A stretch of 64,000 nucleotides of DNA from Amoebidium appalachense (taxonomy: Eukaryota; Ichthyosporea). Below, piece after piece: positions 23,133 through 42,205 of the stretch (its first letter is position 1; each line of letters begins with the position of its first letter). Below the pieces are notes generated by a model that did not search any database, was not told the DNA's origin, and saw only the letters and a list, made by a program, of their open reading frames with translations. The stretch is from contig CAVNZM010000006.1 of assembly GCA_963693365.1 (NCBI GenBank), forward strand, positions 10,912,001 through 10,976,000, written 5' to 3'. Position numbers and translations under genes: made by a program.

Positions 23133-23359
23133 TCAAATGCACAACACCAACGGCTCACATGCTGTATAGACGATGGAAGAGCACCCATGGCCACAAGAGG
23201 AAAGGCAAGCTGGGGGGAGGGGAGGGGGGGGGAGGGGGGCAGAGAGGTGCGAGGAGGGGGGAGGGGGGAGAAGGGAGGAGGGGCAGGGGGGGAGAGAAGA
23301 GGGGGCACCAGTAAAGAGATACGGAGAAAATGATAGGGGCGACCAAATAAAAGAGAAAA

Positions 23360-23405
<46 letters not shown>

Positions 23406-25963
23406 ATGTTTTTTTTTTTTTTTTTTTTTTTTTTTGGGCGCAGGGGGAGGGGGGAGGGAAGGGGGGATGCACACACCTTTTAGTCTCCTCAGCATGCTTT
23501 TTTGTGTTGCTAATGCTCCAGGTAGAAGCAGAGAAAAACTCTGGTGGATGGGCGGGTGTTAGCTCCTACCTCCACCATAGAGGCTATCTAATAATAGGCC
23601 ACATGGCATAGCGGGGACCGGGGGGGGGGGGGGGGAGGGGGGGGGGGACTTCATGCAGATGGAAAAGCATAGAGATGGGTGGATGCGCGCCAATAATTGG
23701 AGGTGACAGGGAGTGGGGGTGATGGTGGTGTGTGTGTGTGTGTGTGTGTGTGTGTACCGGGGGGGGGGGGGGGAGGGGGGGGAGGGGATTTGATATCAGA
23801 GCAGATACAGAGAGAGCAGTTGGGCAGGAAGGGGAGAGGCCAGTGCTTACTTTGCGCCACCACAGCCTGTTGTAGGCCATCTGGCGCTCCTGATTGGCTC
23901 GCAGGAATCCATCGTAGAACTCGGCAAAGTCGTCGGCAGTCAAAGACCCACCCCCTCTCTCGTTCTTGCGTGCTGTATAAGCTATAATGAGATACTGCCC
24001 CCCCCCCATCATGCACACAAAAGAAAAGAGAAAGAAAAAAACTCTAAACTGCACCCAGCTAAACAGTCTGTTCTTTCTTTCTTATGACGGGAGGGCCGGG
24101 GAGAAGGAGGGGGTAAAGGGGGAGGAGGGGGGGGTTTTGGGGGGAGAGAGGAAGCAGTGGGGTTGTGAGCGTGTGTGAGGGGGAGGGGGGTGAAGGGGGG
24201 GGGTTTGAATGCGTCAAAAAGTACGAAGTACACAAGAACAAAAGGATAACACGATGCAGAATGCAAGCCATACATAAAGAGTATGCATAATAAGCAGAGC
24301 CCATCCTCAGGGGGGGCCCACGTCATCCACAGTACCCGAGTTTCGACCTATTCCCCTCGTTAACGAAACCCAACTCAGATACTGTTTCACGGGGGGGGGG
24401 GGGGGGGGGAGAGGTATGAGGGGAGGGGGAAGAGAACAAACCAGCATATGAAAAGTGCACTGGAAAAAACCACTCTATCTGCAGATCTAGAAGGATACGC
24501 AAAGGCTGGTGGAGGCACGGCACCATTCAGTGCATTTATAGACAAAGTGAGATTTGATAGGTGGAGGGGGATATGGGCACGGGGCTGCCATCAACACGAA
24601 TACCACCAAACCATTTGGGTGAATGTGGCGGGCACACGCAGGTGACTCAGAGCCTGGGTGCAAGTGCACACAAAACCATAAGCCCGATACGTTCCCCCAC
24701 ACATACATAACACCCGCACACACGATGCATACACCCCCAAAAAAAACCCACCCACCCACACCCACCCACATACACGCCACATACACACACACACACACAC
24801 ACACGTGCGCACACAAGGACGCACACGCGCACACATGCCTACGTACGCACACCTTGACACACGCACACAGACATGCACACACGGACACACGCACGCACGC
24901 ATGGTACATACACACACACACACACACACATACACACACACACAAGGACACACGCATGCACACATGCACACACGAACATATGCACGCACGCACACACACA
25001 CACGCCAAACCCACACGTACATACAAACACACACACACAAACACAAGCACCCACCTTCTTCAAACTCCTTTTTCTGCTTCATAAACAGTGTGTTGTTCTC
25101 CTCCCAGAATGTATGGTGAAAGGCCTGTAGTTCTTCTAATTGTTCTCTGTAGCGTCTCTCCTGTTGCCCAACCCCACACGAATCAGCCAACAGTCCACCA
25201 ACATCAGCAAACCCCCCCCCCCCCCCCCCCCCCGTTACTGCCTCTTTACACTTTCATCTTTTCCATCAAACTGCGAGATACTCAGGAATACCCCCCCCCC
25301 CCCCCCCCCCCCCCCCCTTGTGCCGGTTCCTCCCAACACCTTCTAGCTCCGAAATGCCATTTGTCGACTGTGCATAAGTCACCATCGTCTATCTGCCACA
25401 TCCATTAAAAGGTAGAAGAGTATTTTGTGTGTGAGCAGGGGGGCGGGGGGAGGAGCAGCGGAGGGGAGGGGGTAGGGGGGGCAGGGGGGCACGACAGATA
25501 TGCAAAGGACAGAAAAGAACAGAAAGGAATATGTTTGTGTGTTTGGGGAAAGGGGGGTGGGTGGGGAGCGGGGGGGGGGGGGGGGGGGGGGGTTAGTAGG
25601 AACAAGGATATGCAGGACAGAAAGCGCACAGTACTCATTCATGAACCACACACACACACACTGGTGTGTGAGATGTGTGTGTGTTGGAGGGCATAGGGGG
25701 AAAGGGTTTGGGGGTGGGGGGGGGGGGTACATACCTCGGGCGATTCGCCGTCCAAAGAAAATAATCTAATTGGTCGAATATTGGACACGGGGTCTGGCGG
25801 GCCAATCTCCCCATATTGCCCCTTCTTTCGCTCGGGCTCTAGGGTCTGTTTAGTCTGAGGCCAAAAAAAGAAGGTGTGGTTAGACCAAAATTAGAAAGGG
25901 ATGGGAGGTGGTGGGAAGGAGACAATAATAAATGGTTTTGGTGGTGGTGGTGGGGGAATGGGG

Positions 25964-25995
<32 letters not shown>

Positions 25996-26421
25996 AGGAT
26001 AACGGGTGGAAATCAATGCGGACTGAACACATTACAAAGTAATGACAAACAAATCTGCAGTGTAGATGAAAAAAACTCCCGGCCCAAAGTGTCAGGACAG
26101 GATAAGAGTTGTGTGGAAACTAGGATGTGCAAGGGGAGTGAGACCGATAGAGGGGGGAGGAGGTGTGCCTGTGTGCCTGTGTCTTTGCATGTATGTGTAT
26201 GTGTGCGTGAAGGTGTGTGTGTGTGCCGTGCGGGGGGGGGGGGGGGGGGGGGGGGGGAGGGGGGTACACGTGCAGATGTGTGTGCTTGCATCCGTTTGAG
26301 AACATAAACATAAGGATGAAAGAGGCAAGCGAGAAAATCGAAAAGCAATATGTCGGTCCAATAAATCCAAGAGCCGAGCAGTGCCCATTGGACCACCGGG
26401 CAAAGGGAGAGGTGGGGAAGG

Positions 26422-26467
<46 letters not shown>

Positions 26468-26832
26468 AAAGAGGGCTGTGATCTAGGAAACAAATGGAGT
26501 TGAAGAGCCAAGGAGGTGAGGTGCGGGGGGGGAAGGAACAAATGTGTAGTTAAGAATGCCGGGGCACATGGGGAGTAAGGGGGGACGCCGGGGAAGGAGG
26601 ACAGGAGAGGGTGGAGGGAGGGAGTAAAAATTGGGTTGGTTGGCAGGTAGGACTATACAAACAAGGTGTGTGGGTGGATGAAAAGGAGGTGAACAGGGTT
26701 GGGAGGTGAGTGAAGAACAAGGGAAGAGTTGCCAAAGGGAAGAGGATTCATGTCACTGAGGAGCATAAAAACCCCGGGAGGGGGGCTAGGGGGAGGGGAG
26801 GGGAAGAGTTGGGCAAAATGATGGTGATCGTG

Positions 26833-26901
<69 letters not shown>

Positions 26902-26936
26902 CGCGCGCGCGCTGGTGGGTGAATGTGTCTGTATGT

Positions 26937-26991
<55 letters not shown>

Positions 26992-27435
26992 AGGCGTGAT
27001 GTGGAGGGAGAGGTAGGGAGGAGGGGAGAGAGAGAGAGAGAGATGGGGGGGGATATATATATATATGTATTTATATGCATATTTACAAACATACATGCAT
27101 ATAGAGACAGAGTCGGGGGGGGGGGGGGGGGGGAGGGGGAGGGAGAGGGGGAGGGAGAGAGGGAGGGATGAAGGGAGGGAGAGGTGGCAGAGGAAGAGAG
27201 ACACAGAGAGAGAGCGAGAGAGGGGGCGGGGGGGGGGGGGATGGGAGGGGGTGAGTGAGGAAGTGAGAAAGGGATGGAGAGAGGGGAGGGACGGAGGAGG
27301 GAGAGAGGGGTGAAAGAGAGCACGAGAATGAGAGGTTGTGAGAGAAAGAGATAGGGAAGGAGGGAGAGCAAGAGTGTTTAAAGAGAGACAGAGGGAGGCA
27401 GGGGGAGGGGAGAGGCCTGGCGGCGGGGGGGGGAG

Positions 27436-27522
<87 letters not shown>

Positions 27523-27560
27523 AGAGAGGGGGAGGGGGAGGGGGGGGGAGAGAGACACAC

Positions 27561-27618
<58 letters not shown>

Positions 27619-27938
27619 GAAAGAGAGAGAGGGAGAGGGAGAGAGGGAGAGAAGAGGGAGGGCGAAAGAGAAATAGGGAGGGACGGAGGGCGAGAGAGAG
27701 GGTGAGGGAGAGGGAGAGAACGAAAGGGGGGGAGAGAGAGAACAGAGAGGTGTGTGAATGTTGGGGCAAGGAGGGAGGGGGAGGGGGGGGGGGAGGGGGA
27801 GGGGGTAGAGGAAGGTGGGCATGGGTTTTAAGGGGCATAAAGCCATACCTCGCACAATGGGCGGCAGTGCACACAGGCGTTAGCCCAGACAGAACGGGCC
27901 GCCAGCCGTGGCCGGGCACAGGCCAGGCGGGTGAGCAT
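23133..27938 (-). CDS. COA8: COA8/APOPT1-like mitochondrial cytochrome c oxidase assembly factor
   Basis: COA8 is a mitochondrial protein needed for assembly or protection of cytochrome c oxidase. Exons on the minus strand join in phase: 27938-27849, 25854-25735, 25160-25055, 23972-23851 and 23540-23477, with a tentative last exon 23209-23133 ending TGA. Exon 1 encodes a typical presequence, [18 protein letters not shown], rich in Arg and without acids. Exon 2 has the family hallmark [15 protein letters not shown] followed by a GESPE motif. Exon 3 has [19 protein letters not shown], and exon 4 has [15 protein letters not shown] and [10 protein letters not shown]. Exon 5 gives a short hydrophobic then basic tail. 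Firm coding covers about 167 residues, close to but shorter than animal COA8. The last exon is the weakest part; it was chosen for its strong polypyrimidine acceptor and matching phase. Confidence 0.87.
26838..26990. repeat. (GT)n, (GC)n and a ~53-base G run
   Basis: Inside COA8 intron 1, (GT)n at about 26838-26893 passes into an alternating GC stretch to about 26912, a possible Z-DNA former. It is followed at 26938-26990 by one of the longest G homopolymers in the window. Confidence 0.95.
27018..27770. repeat. (GA)n-rich purine block
   Basis: About 750 bases are nearly all purine on the plus strand, with pure (GA)n at 27440-27519 and 27567-27615. In the sense of the COA8 gene this is a polypyrimidine stretch inside intron 1. 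Confidence 0.93.
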
Positions 27939-29191
27939 TGCAGCCCAGGTGTGTGTGTGGGTGTATGTGACCTCCTGCTCTCTGTCTTCCTAGCTGCCTC
28001 ACTTCTAACGGTGCTGCTACTGTGTGCTATTGTTCGCACGCATAGCTATGGCTCTCCTGCAGTGTTCTGTGTACGCACGTCAACATTGGTCTGCCGTTTA
28101 GTTTCAAGTCCGGCGACACAACACACTGGTCCTCACAAACGTTCCAGTCTTTTCCACCAACATTTGAAACGCACGAAAACTGAGCCTGGGCCGCATGCGG
28201 TGCCTGACTGCCATTTGGCTACTTGGAACTGACCATTCCAAAAAACAAGAGCCAATCGTCGACCGCAAAGCAGCACCTTGTATGGCTAAATTATAGGAGT
28301 CTTCTATTGGCTGGGTGCGCACCGCCAGGAATCTCCTCAAACCTCACCGAGGCTCTCAGTTTTGGGACCAGCCACCGAAGAGGCTGTAATAGAGAACTGA
28401 ACTTGAAATTCTAAATTTCCTACTGGTTGTTAGCATTGTCCTAAATAAGGTAAAATGCATGATTCGGTATATTATCTGATTATCCACCCGATGAAGGGGC
28501 CCGGGTAGTTTTATTAGTCAGGGCTTCACACATTTTTCATGTTTACAGGAGCGTGCAGTTGTATTGTAATGGGATTGTCCAAAATTGAGGGAGCCTGGCG
28601 TCTAGACAAATGTGTTGAGAAAAAATATTGACACATACCGCCACATATAATAAACTAATAAAAAAGTAAATAAAAATATATAAGTAAAGTGAGTGCACGT
28701 ATGTACCACATCATCACAAAATGTAAACGCAAGTTTATGGAGACTACCGAGGCTTAAACAAATGCTATCACTCTCTCTCTGAGTAAAAATTGCAAGGCCT
28801 CTTTATAATCATCCATACATGCACTGTTACTTACAGTCCGTGAGGCATCGCTGGAATGCTTTCAAATAAATGGACCCCCCCTCGCTTTCTCTGCCCCCCC
28901 CCCCCCCCCCCCCCCCCCCTCCCCCGGCGGAGACCACCCAATCGCCATGACTTCTTTGTTCCCCCATCCCGCCCCGCCCCTGCCCTCTAGATCTGCCCCT
29001 CCCCCAACACACACACACCAAAAAACACACAAGCATGTGCGTCAATGAACACGTGCCAGGGCCAAGTGAATGCAGGTGCACGTGTGTCTGTTCATGTGTG
29101 TGTACACGTGGGTGTGGGCACGTGTGTGTGTGTGTGTGTTACGAATCGGCCATGTGTGTGCAACGCTCATGCCACGGTGGCAAGGCTGGGG

Positions 29192-29222
<31 letters not shown>

Positions 29223-29602
29223 AAGGGGGGAGGGAGGGAGAGAGGGGGGCAATAATATTGTCTCTCAACCGAAGTCACAAGCAGTGCGCATTCAGGCATG
29301 AACTCAAAGCTGATTTCATTCAAAAAGCCACAATCATCACGTGTGTGATACACTAAATTAGTCCGACTATAGTATTCGACATGACGATACATGAAAATCA
29401 AATCATTCGTCTTTGGGTCCCTGGTTTTGTTCTTTAACATTTTGTGTGCATATAACTACACCCCATATGTATACAAATGCTATACAACCCCCGGAGTGAA
29501 GTCTCATGGAGCTGTGCAGATGTGTAGGTGTGTTTGTGCAAGGTGTGTGTGTGCGTGCATGCGTACATCGTGTGTGTGCGCCACGGTGTGTGTGTGTGCC
29601 AC

Positions 29603-29650
<48 letters not shown>

Positions 29651-29952
29651 CGCGCGCACGGCGTATGTCATGCATGTTAAGCGCTGCAAATTCGATGCCG
29701 CAAGATACTGTGAAAAAAAGGGTAATATACCGGATCTAACCCACATCACCACACAGCGTCAATTACCCCCCCTCCCCCCCTCTCCCCCCCCCCCCCCCCC
29801 CCCCCCCCTCCCCCCCCCCCCTCCCCCCCCCCCCTCCCCCCCCCCCCCCCCCCCATCCCCCCGGGGGCCCTACAGCACATCCCTTACACTTCCCTCCAAT
29901 ACCTTACCGTGTACCCAATCCTCTCCCTTTCTAGCACACATCACTCTACCCC
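27939..29952. other. Intergenic; COA8 upstream region with CCAAT motifs
   Basis: No coding exon was recognised. CCAAT at 28252-28256 and ATTGG at 28306-28310 lie roughly 310-370 bases upstream of the COA8 start. 28430-28760 is AT-rich. The remainder has poly-C at 28892-28919, a G run at 29178-29222, GT-rich DNA at 29520-29660 and a C-rich block at 29764-29855. Confidence 0.6.
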
Positions 29953-34569
<4,617 letters not shown>

Positions 34570-35484
34570 ACTTGCGTAGGGGTATATGTACTGACTACGT
34601 ATGCGTGGTGGATGTGGTGTGGTAATGTTATGCAAGACCAATAGAAAGGAGAGAGGAGAGAGAAAGAGAGTTTTGTGCCAAATTCAGCGGAAGTAACACT
34701 TGTGGTGAAAAGGACGTCGCACTCATGGTCACGTACTAACCAGCCACACAAAGCTAACAAAAGATCTAATTAGCGAGCCCACGTGAGCTTTAGCGCGTCA
34801 AGTTAACTCACAATTGCAAACAATGGCAGGCAAACCGTGGACGGTGCCTCATGCATATGGTATGGGACTAACGCCTCAAACTGCATAAAACGGTCTAATA
34901 GGGCGCGCTCTCTACAGCGCCGCACCCTTCTTCCAAGTCTAGGTGCCCGGGTACGCAAAACTTGTGCCCGGGTACGCAAAACTTGAACTGGGAGAAAAAG
35001 GGGCTGGCTTGCCAACCTCAGGCCGAAAGCCCGCTTTTTGGCTTCGTGTTCGTGTTGGTATCGGCGATACGAGAGTGAGCCGAGACCTCAATGATTGGTC
35101 GAAGTATGCACGTGAGGTGGCTGAACCACTGGACGGTCGTGGAGTGCACGGTATGTATCTATAAGTGGCAAACGGTGTTTGTAGAGATGATTACGTGCAG
35201 AAAAGAAATAAAGTTTCCGGTTATATGTTAGCACAGTTTTGTTTTTTCTGATATGCACAGCCTTTTTGGTGCTGGTTTAACTATGAGCTACACAGTCTTG
35301 TCAGACTGGTGCTTTAAAGTACTTGAATTCCAGTGGATAAATATCACGCACTGTACTATCGTATCAGTCCATCTCGTGTTGCTTCAGTGCGCTCACTTAC
35401 ATGCGCGGCTGACTGTACACTTGCATACACCCAAGATATCTAGGTGCTCAATATCCTAGCCCATAGCAAAGTTAGGTAGAGAGG
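34570..35484. promoter_or_regulatory. Shared upstream region of divergent HerA-like and RRP4 genes
   Basis: The two start codons face away from each other across 915 bases. The region carries CCAAT at 34638-34642 and GATTGG at 35093-35098. It also has the tandem repeat described at 34943-34984. This part is nearly free of the long homopolymers found elsewhere, as expected for functional upstream DNA. Confidence 0.55.
34943..34984. repeat. Tandem 21-bp duplication in the divergent promoter
   Basis: GTGCCCGGGTACGCAAAACT(T) occurs twice in immediate succession, at 34943-34963 and 34964-34984. A doubled protein-binding site is possible. Confidence 0.9.
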
Positions 35485-36958
35485 ATGGGCGAGGCACTGC
35501 AGATAGACATACGGCTACCCGTCAGGAGGGAGCCACGGTCCACAGAGGTTGCGGCCACAAAGCACCTGGTCACTCCCGGGGAGGTCATAACGAGGGACAC
35601 GGGGTACATGAGGTGCGTGAAAGGGAGGGGGGGGGGGGGGGGGGGGGGGGGAGAGGGAGAGAGAGGGGGATAGGGAGGGGGAGGTGGGGGTGGGCGTAAA
35701 CGGTGGCGTGGGATGGGGGGGGGGGGGGGGGGGGGGGGGGGGCGGAGGGGTTGACCAGCTGGTGGGGATGGAGATGGGACGGGAGGGCAGTGGAGCTATG
35801 GTTGAATCAATAAGATTACATAGAGAAATATGGGAGAGGGAGGGAGGGATATAGGGGGTAGGGAGGGAGAGAGATAGAGAGAGAGAAGAGACACATACTT
35901 TGAGAGGGGGAGAGGGGGCTGGAGCCGAAAGGGGGGAGGGGGGGGTGCGGGGGCGGGGGCGGGGACAGGTAGGGAGGGTGGAGAGGGAGGGAGGGAGGGA
36001 GGGAGGGAGGGAGCAAGCGAGGGAGGGGAGGGGGAGGGGAGGGATGGAGGGAGGTAAGGAGGGGGAGATAGAGAGAGGGGGGAGAGGGGGGGTGGAGCGA
36101 GAGGGGGCGGGGAGGGAGGGAGAGGGACAGGGAGAGGGAGATGGGTAGATAGGGAGCAAACAGACAAGGGAAAGTGTGAGACACGAGAGGAAGGGAAAAT
36201 ATAGGTGAGAGGTGGAGTGCTGTGGGGTGTTTGGTGGCGTGTGAGACTGCATCCGAAGAACTGAGAAAGAGCGGAAGGTTGGGGAAGGTTCTTGCGATGG
36301 TGATGCAGCACACATTTCAGATGGGCTTTGCATATGAACTGGTGCTAGAGAGGGTGGGTTGAGCACAATTTTAGATAGGAAGTGTTGAGAAGGGAAGATG
36401 TCCGAGGCACAGTGTATCATTAAATTGGTGCTTGCTAGAGACACCAGAGTTGGGCAAAGTGAAGGGGTTTGGGCCAGTCGTGCAGCTGGTGGTTGTACTT
36501 TGTCCCTCACGGTCGGAGGAGAAAGGGGTTGTAGGGATTGAAGTCGCAGAGGAGGAGGGGAACGGGGAGCTAGTAAGCGGTGGAAGGGGGAGAAGGAGGG
36601 AGGGAGGAGGGGGGGGGGGGAGGAGAAGGGTTGTAGGTGAAAGATTTCTGGGCAAGGAGGGAGGAGGAAGGCAAGGGGGGGAGGGGGAGGGAGGGAGGGG
36701 GGTTTGTGACGTTGACGTGTGGATTGGTCTAACTCTGGGCGTTAGGGGACATGGGACGTTTACGGCAGACAATGCACTGGTGGCCACCACAGCCGGAGTG
36801 GTCGATAAGTTCAACAAGCTGATCGTCGTGAGGCCTATGAAGTCACGGTGCGTGGAGGGGAGAATGAGAGGGGTGGGGGTGGGGGGGAGGCAACGTGCTC
36901 TGTACATTGACGATCACAGGCGCTCTGTACATGCAATGCAGTGGTTTGAAGGGGGAAA

Positions 36959-37051
<93 letters not shown>

Positions 37052-37306
37052 CAGACACATGCAGCACAAGCAACATCAACAGACATTCACATGTATGCAC
37101 GTGCTTGCACCTGGGTGTGCGCACAACACAAACACCGGCACTCGTGCTCTGCCAAACTCCATATCTCTTTTCTTTGCTTGTGTATCTGCCTCCCTCCGGC
37201 CTTAAATCTGCCCGTCTTGGATGGTATTCCATTTTCTACGTTTCCCTCTTCTATTTCATATTCCCTTTCCAAAACATTATCTTCCTCCTATTTATCTCCC
37301 CCCCCC

Positions 37307-37337
<31 letters not shown>

Positions 37338-37688
37338 ACACACACTGACGCACACACAAGCACAACGCAAAAAACAAAAAGAATATAAACTCAAAAAAGC
37401 CCTTATGTCTTTCTTGCATTTTGCTTTTGCTTTCGATCCCCTCCCCTCCCCCCCCCCCCCCCCCTTCCCCCCCCTCCACCCCCGCGCAGCCCCTTGCATA
37501 CACACAAGACCCCACGGATCTGCCCCTAGTCCTTTTGCTCCTTCACATCCACACACAGCAATCTTCTTTGGCCTGTATCCCCCGCTTTTCCTTCCAAAAA
37601 CTCATCTGCCTACGCGAATACGCTCTCTTTTTTGCATCGAGGCCCCCTCCCTCCCTTGATCCGTTCCTCTCTCCCTCCTTCGCTCCCC

Positions 37689-37721
<33 letters not shown>

Positions 37722-38676
37722 ACCCACTCACCCACCCACCCACCCCACTTCACCCGCCCTCTTTCTCTCTCGTCTCAGACACACCCACATGTTCTTTCGT
37801 GCCTTCTGCTTTTCTCACCTTTGTTACCATTTCCAGTATTGCACGAGTAGTTGTTGCTTTTCTCCCTCCAACCACCATCCCACCATCACCGACCCCTGAC
37901 ATATGCCATATTTTATATCCCCCTGTACACCTTTGTGATGGTTTTTTCTGTCTATGTAGGGTGCTGACTTGAGCCAATCAGATACAACGGAGAGGTGGGG
38001 GATGTGATCGTGGGCCGCATCACAGAGGTGAGACACGTTATTCCCCTCTCTAATCCCCCCCCCTCCCCCCCCAAAAAAAAAGAAAAAAAGAAAAAAAGAA
38101 ACACCACCACCCTCTTTCTTCGAAGAGCACACACTCGACACCATCTAATTCCTACCATTCCATACACACTTGCACCTGCACACTTGCACGTATACACACA
38201 CAGCACATCTTCATGTCCCATGAACATGACCCAACCACACAGTTTTGTGTCATGATTTTCATGTTGGTGCCCCCTTTGTGAGTTTGAGAAAGTTTGTGAG
38301 GGTAGGGGATTAGGCTAACGGGGGAGGAGGAAAAGGAGTTGTGTTCATGGATGACTTATTGCTTATGGCTGCGAATACAATAGGGCATGCATGCACACAT
38401 CTTGGTGCCCTGCCCGTACTGAGCCGCATGCCTGCAAAAGAAACGAAGTATTGCAACATTACGGTGATATTCGGCCACGATTGTATGGCTCCATTCTCCT
38501 GCACACTTTCATGCTCATTTGCTTGCCCTTCCCCTTCCTGTCTCTCACTCTCTCTCTCATTCTCACTCTCTCGTTAGAGGGCTCTCCCTTTGGCACAGAT
38601 GAGCGCGGGCGCGCGCGCACACACTCACACACTCGCACACACACACAACGCACGCGTACGCGCATGCGTGCACACG

Positions 38677-38718
<42 letters not shown>

Positions 38719-41430
38719 TTGATGTTGGCTACAGGTAGCGCAACGGCGGTGGAAGGTGGACACGAACGGCCGGCTGGACGCCTCCCTCATGCTCAGTGCT
38801 GTCAATTTGCCCGGCAACGTGCTGGTAGGCAACCTCCCTGCTACCCCTATCTCCTTCTTCAGGAATCCACTTATCTGGGATTTCTTTCTTTTGCCAGCCG
38901 AGGAAAAATTGCATTGAAGTGGAGTCATATATAAATTTTGCGTGGGAACTCGTTTGCATGTGCACACAGTCCGCATATCTAGGCATGTGTGCTCACGCTT
39001 TACCCAGAAAGAGTCATGTTCCTATGTGTGCCCTGATGTGCAACACGTGCTGCCAGTTGCACGTGACACATCCACTGTGGGCCACACACGTTGCATGGTA
39101 GCAGCTCATCCATTTTGTGTTCTTGCCAAGCACACCCTACATCTCTGCTCTCTGATGCCGTGTTGTCTGTCTGTGCTTTGGGCTGCCGTCTGTCTGTTCG
39201 TGGGGTGTGACACTGCGCTAGCATGAGATTGTACCCCTCCAGTCATTTATTGTGACTGACCCCCCTGAAACCCATGCTTTTGCGGAGGCATAGGAACCCC
39301 CCTGATGATGGGCTCTGTTCAAGTGTCTTCTGCCTGGACGCTTAAATTGTTTGATTTTGGATTTCCCATTTTGTGACGTTTTGTTGTTGCTCTTTGTTGT
39401 CTCTTCCACATTTCCAACCCTCTTAACGTATACATCACCCCCCCCCCCCCCCCCCCCCCCTCCCCCTCCCCCCGCCTCCAAACAGAGACGAAGGCAAGCC
39501 GAGGATGAGTTTTTGATGCGCGAATTGTTTGTAGAAAATGACGTCATTGCGGTACGGATCCTGCTCTGTGTGCATACGTCATATGTGTTTGTGCATTGGT
39601 GGGAGCAAGGTTGGGGTGTGTGTGGGTCGGCATGCGGTTGAAAAAGGTCTGTGCCAAGCTTTGGGTGCTGGTGCCGGCGTGCACCCTATTTTGAATGCCG
39701 TCCCTCACTCTCCCACGCTCTCGCTGTGTCTGTGTGTGTGTATGTGTCTGTCGTGGTGTTTGTGTGTGTTGAAAATATTGGCATGCATGTTAGTGTGTGT
39801 CATGGTGGCAAAACTCAACTTTGGAGTGTTGAGTTTCTCTGTGCCAGCAGGGTGATGTAGTGGTGTGTATGTATAAGTTGGCACACCCACGCTTTTTGGG
39901 GGCCCCCCTTTGGGGGGGGGGGGGGGGGGGGGGGGGGAGGGGGGGGAGGGTCGAGGGGGAAAGGGAGGGGTAGCTGGGGGGAGAGGGGGGGGGGGGGAGG
40001 GGAGGAAGGGAAGGAGGAGTGGAGAAGGCATATGTCATGGAAGGAATAGTTGGATAGATGACTTCTGTGTAGTGCTCGTGTGTTCCAGACGTGGAGGAAT
40101 GGGAATTACACGCAGAAAACGGGTTCCATAGTCAAACGATGCTTGCAGGCATTTACTGTTCGGATGGGTGGTTTTAAGAGTGAGGTAATGGCCGTCGTGG
40201 ACAGGCTGGCTTTTGTTGGGCTAGGGGTGGATGGGTGGGTAGTGGTGGTGGTGTGTGGGTGTGGGTGTGTGTTCGCACGTGTGCGCATTTATGTGTGTTT
40301 TGTGTGGTGGTGGTGTGAGTGGCTGGTGGGCAAGGTGGTGTTATGGCTGACCATTCAGTGCAGGCGGAGGTGCAAAGTCTCAACCAGGATGGGTCCCTAA
40401 ATTTGCATCGCGTAAAGTTCGGCCAGAAGGTACATAGTATTCCCCTCCTCCCCCCCCCCTCAGCTCGCCTCCCACCCTACCCTCCATTTCCCCTTTATGG
40501 TTGGGAGCAGCAGTGGCGAGCTCGTAGAAGAGGCTATTCGGTTGATTGGGTACAAAACGTGGCTGTCTATGTATTTTCGAACCCTGTCTAGTGTTGTATA
40601 TGTGGATGTTCTTCGTGAGAAGCTTTCATATCTGGTTTGGGATGTGTGAACTGTAGGCAGGACGCTTCCTCGTGTCCTCGTTCTCTGGGTCGTCCACCTC
40701 TTTTTTGCCCTTTTTCTTTGGGGGGGGGGGGGGGGAGGGGGGGGGGGGGGGGGGGGGGGGCATTTTTTTCTTGTGTTTGTTATAAAGCTAGTTTGAGTGT
40801 ATGCTGTCCCCTTGGGTGGGAGGGGCGTTTGGAGGGGAGGGGCAGTTTTGGGTTATATGTGCATGGTTGTAATTTTTTATTTTTGGGGGGGGGGAGGGGG
40901 GGGGGGGATTCTGACACGTGTACGTGCAGCTGCAGTACGGGGTGTTTGTTAAGGTGCACTCGGCATTGGTGCGGCGCACTAAGACCCAGTCCCACACCCT
41001 GCCCTGTGGCGTCATGGTCATCCTGGGCAACAACGGATACACATGGATCGGGTAGGTGCTGCTGTGTGTGTGTGTGTGCCTGGCATGGTATGGGGGTGCA
41101 AAGGCTTGCTTTTATTAGTGTCTTGGATGTTTTTGCCGTCTTAATTTGTGTTTGGTGTGGGAGGGAGTGGTGTTGGATGGTAAGAATGGGGATATGGGGA
41201 TTGGTGTAAGCTAGCAAAGGCTTTAGCTCAAAGCACTTATGGGGTGGCGGGCAGAAAGGAATAGGTGGTTGCAGGCAGGCGATGCTGCAATTTTAGGGGG
41301 CTCGGTGGTGTCTGCGTTCGGGGTGTTGTGTGGGTGCTGGTGGATGTGCCACCAAGGACGCGCCGCAAAGGGAGGGCGGTATGCACGTGTGGGTGTATTT
41401 TGTTGGGTTGGTTGGTGGTGATGGTGTGTT

Positions 41431-41461
<31 letters not shown>

Positions 41462-41680
41462 AAGGATATATATTGGAATGCTAGTCAGGGGGTGGCTGAC
41501 GCAGGGAATGCACCCAGGCCACCGCAGGAAGATATGACGGAGGAGTCGGGTCAGGACGAAAACCTCAAAGCCGCTGCCGAGGTATGTTTTCACATCATCA
41601 CAGCCCCCCCTCAAATTTGTGTTGCACTCTGCCTGTGCTGTGTACTTCGTTATGTCGTTAGAAGCAAACCCTTTCCCGGT

Positions 41681-41737
<57 letters not shown>

Positions 41738-42158
41738 ATCCCATGTTCTCCTGTCGACTTCACGAACTGCTTTAGGGACGATTATTTAGCCATTGCTCAC
41801 CCTGCCCGGCGCCCCGCCCCGCTTTCACCCCCTTTTGGAACACACAGCCACGACACTCCTGGGCCCAAGCTTCTTGCTACCGTGGCTGTCATGTGGGAGG
41901 CATAGAACTCATGGATTTGATAGGATGGGCCAATGTTGGGCTGTTGGTTAGGCCCGTAGTTGCTCATTCATTGTACTGCTGCACATCTGTCTGAGACTGC
42001 ATGCCCATATGCTCACTCATACATACGCGCACACACCACACACACACTCCGTACACACACACACATACACACACACACACACACATACACACACACACAC
42101 ACACACGCCATACACACACAACCCCCCCCCCCCCCCCCCCCCCCCCACCCCCTCCCCC

Positions 42159-42205
<47 letters not shown>

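Noticed and set aside
26653-28039. Long Ser/Leu/Pro open frames of up to 400 codons on the minus strand
   Set aside because: They translate (GA)n and G runs of COA8 intron 1. Only 27849-27938 is a credible exon, in a different frame.
35515-36510. Minus-strand Pro/Ser-rich frame of 331 codons
   Set aside because: It overlaps RRP4 exon 1 and a G/GA-rich intron and is a composition artefact.
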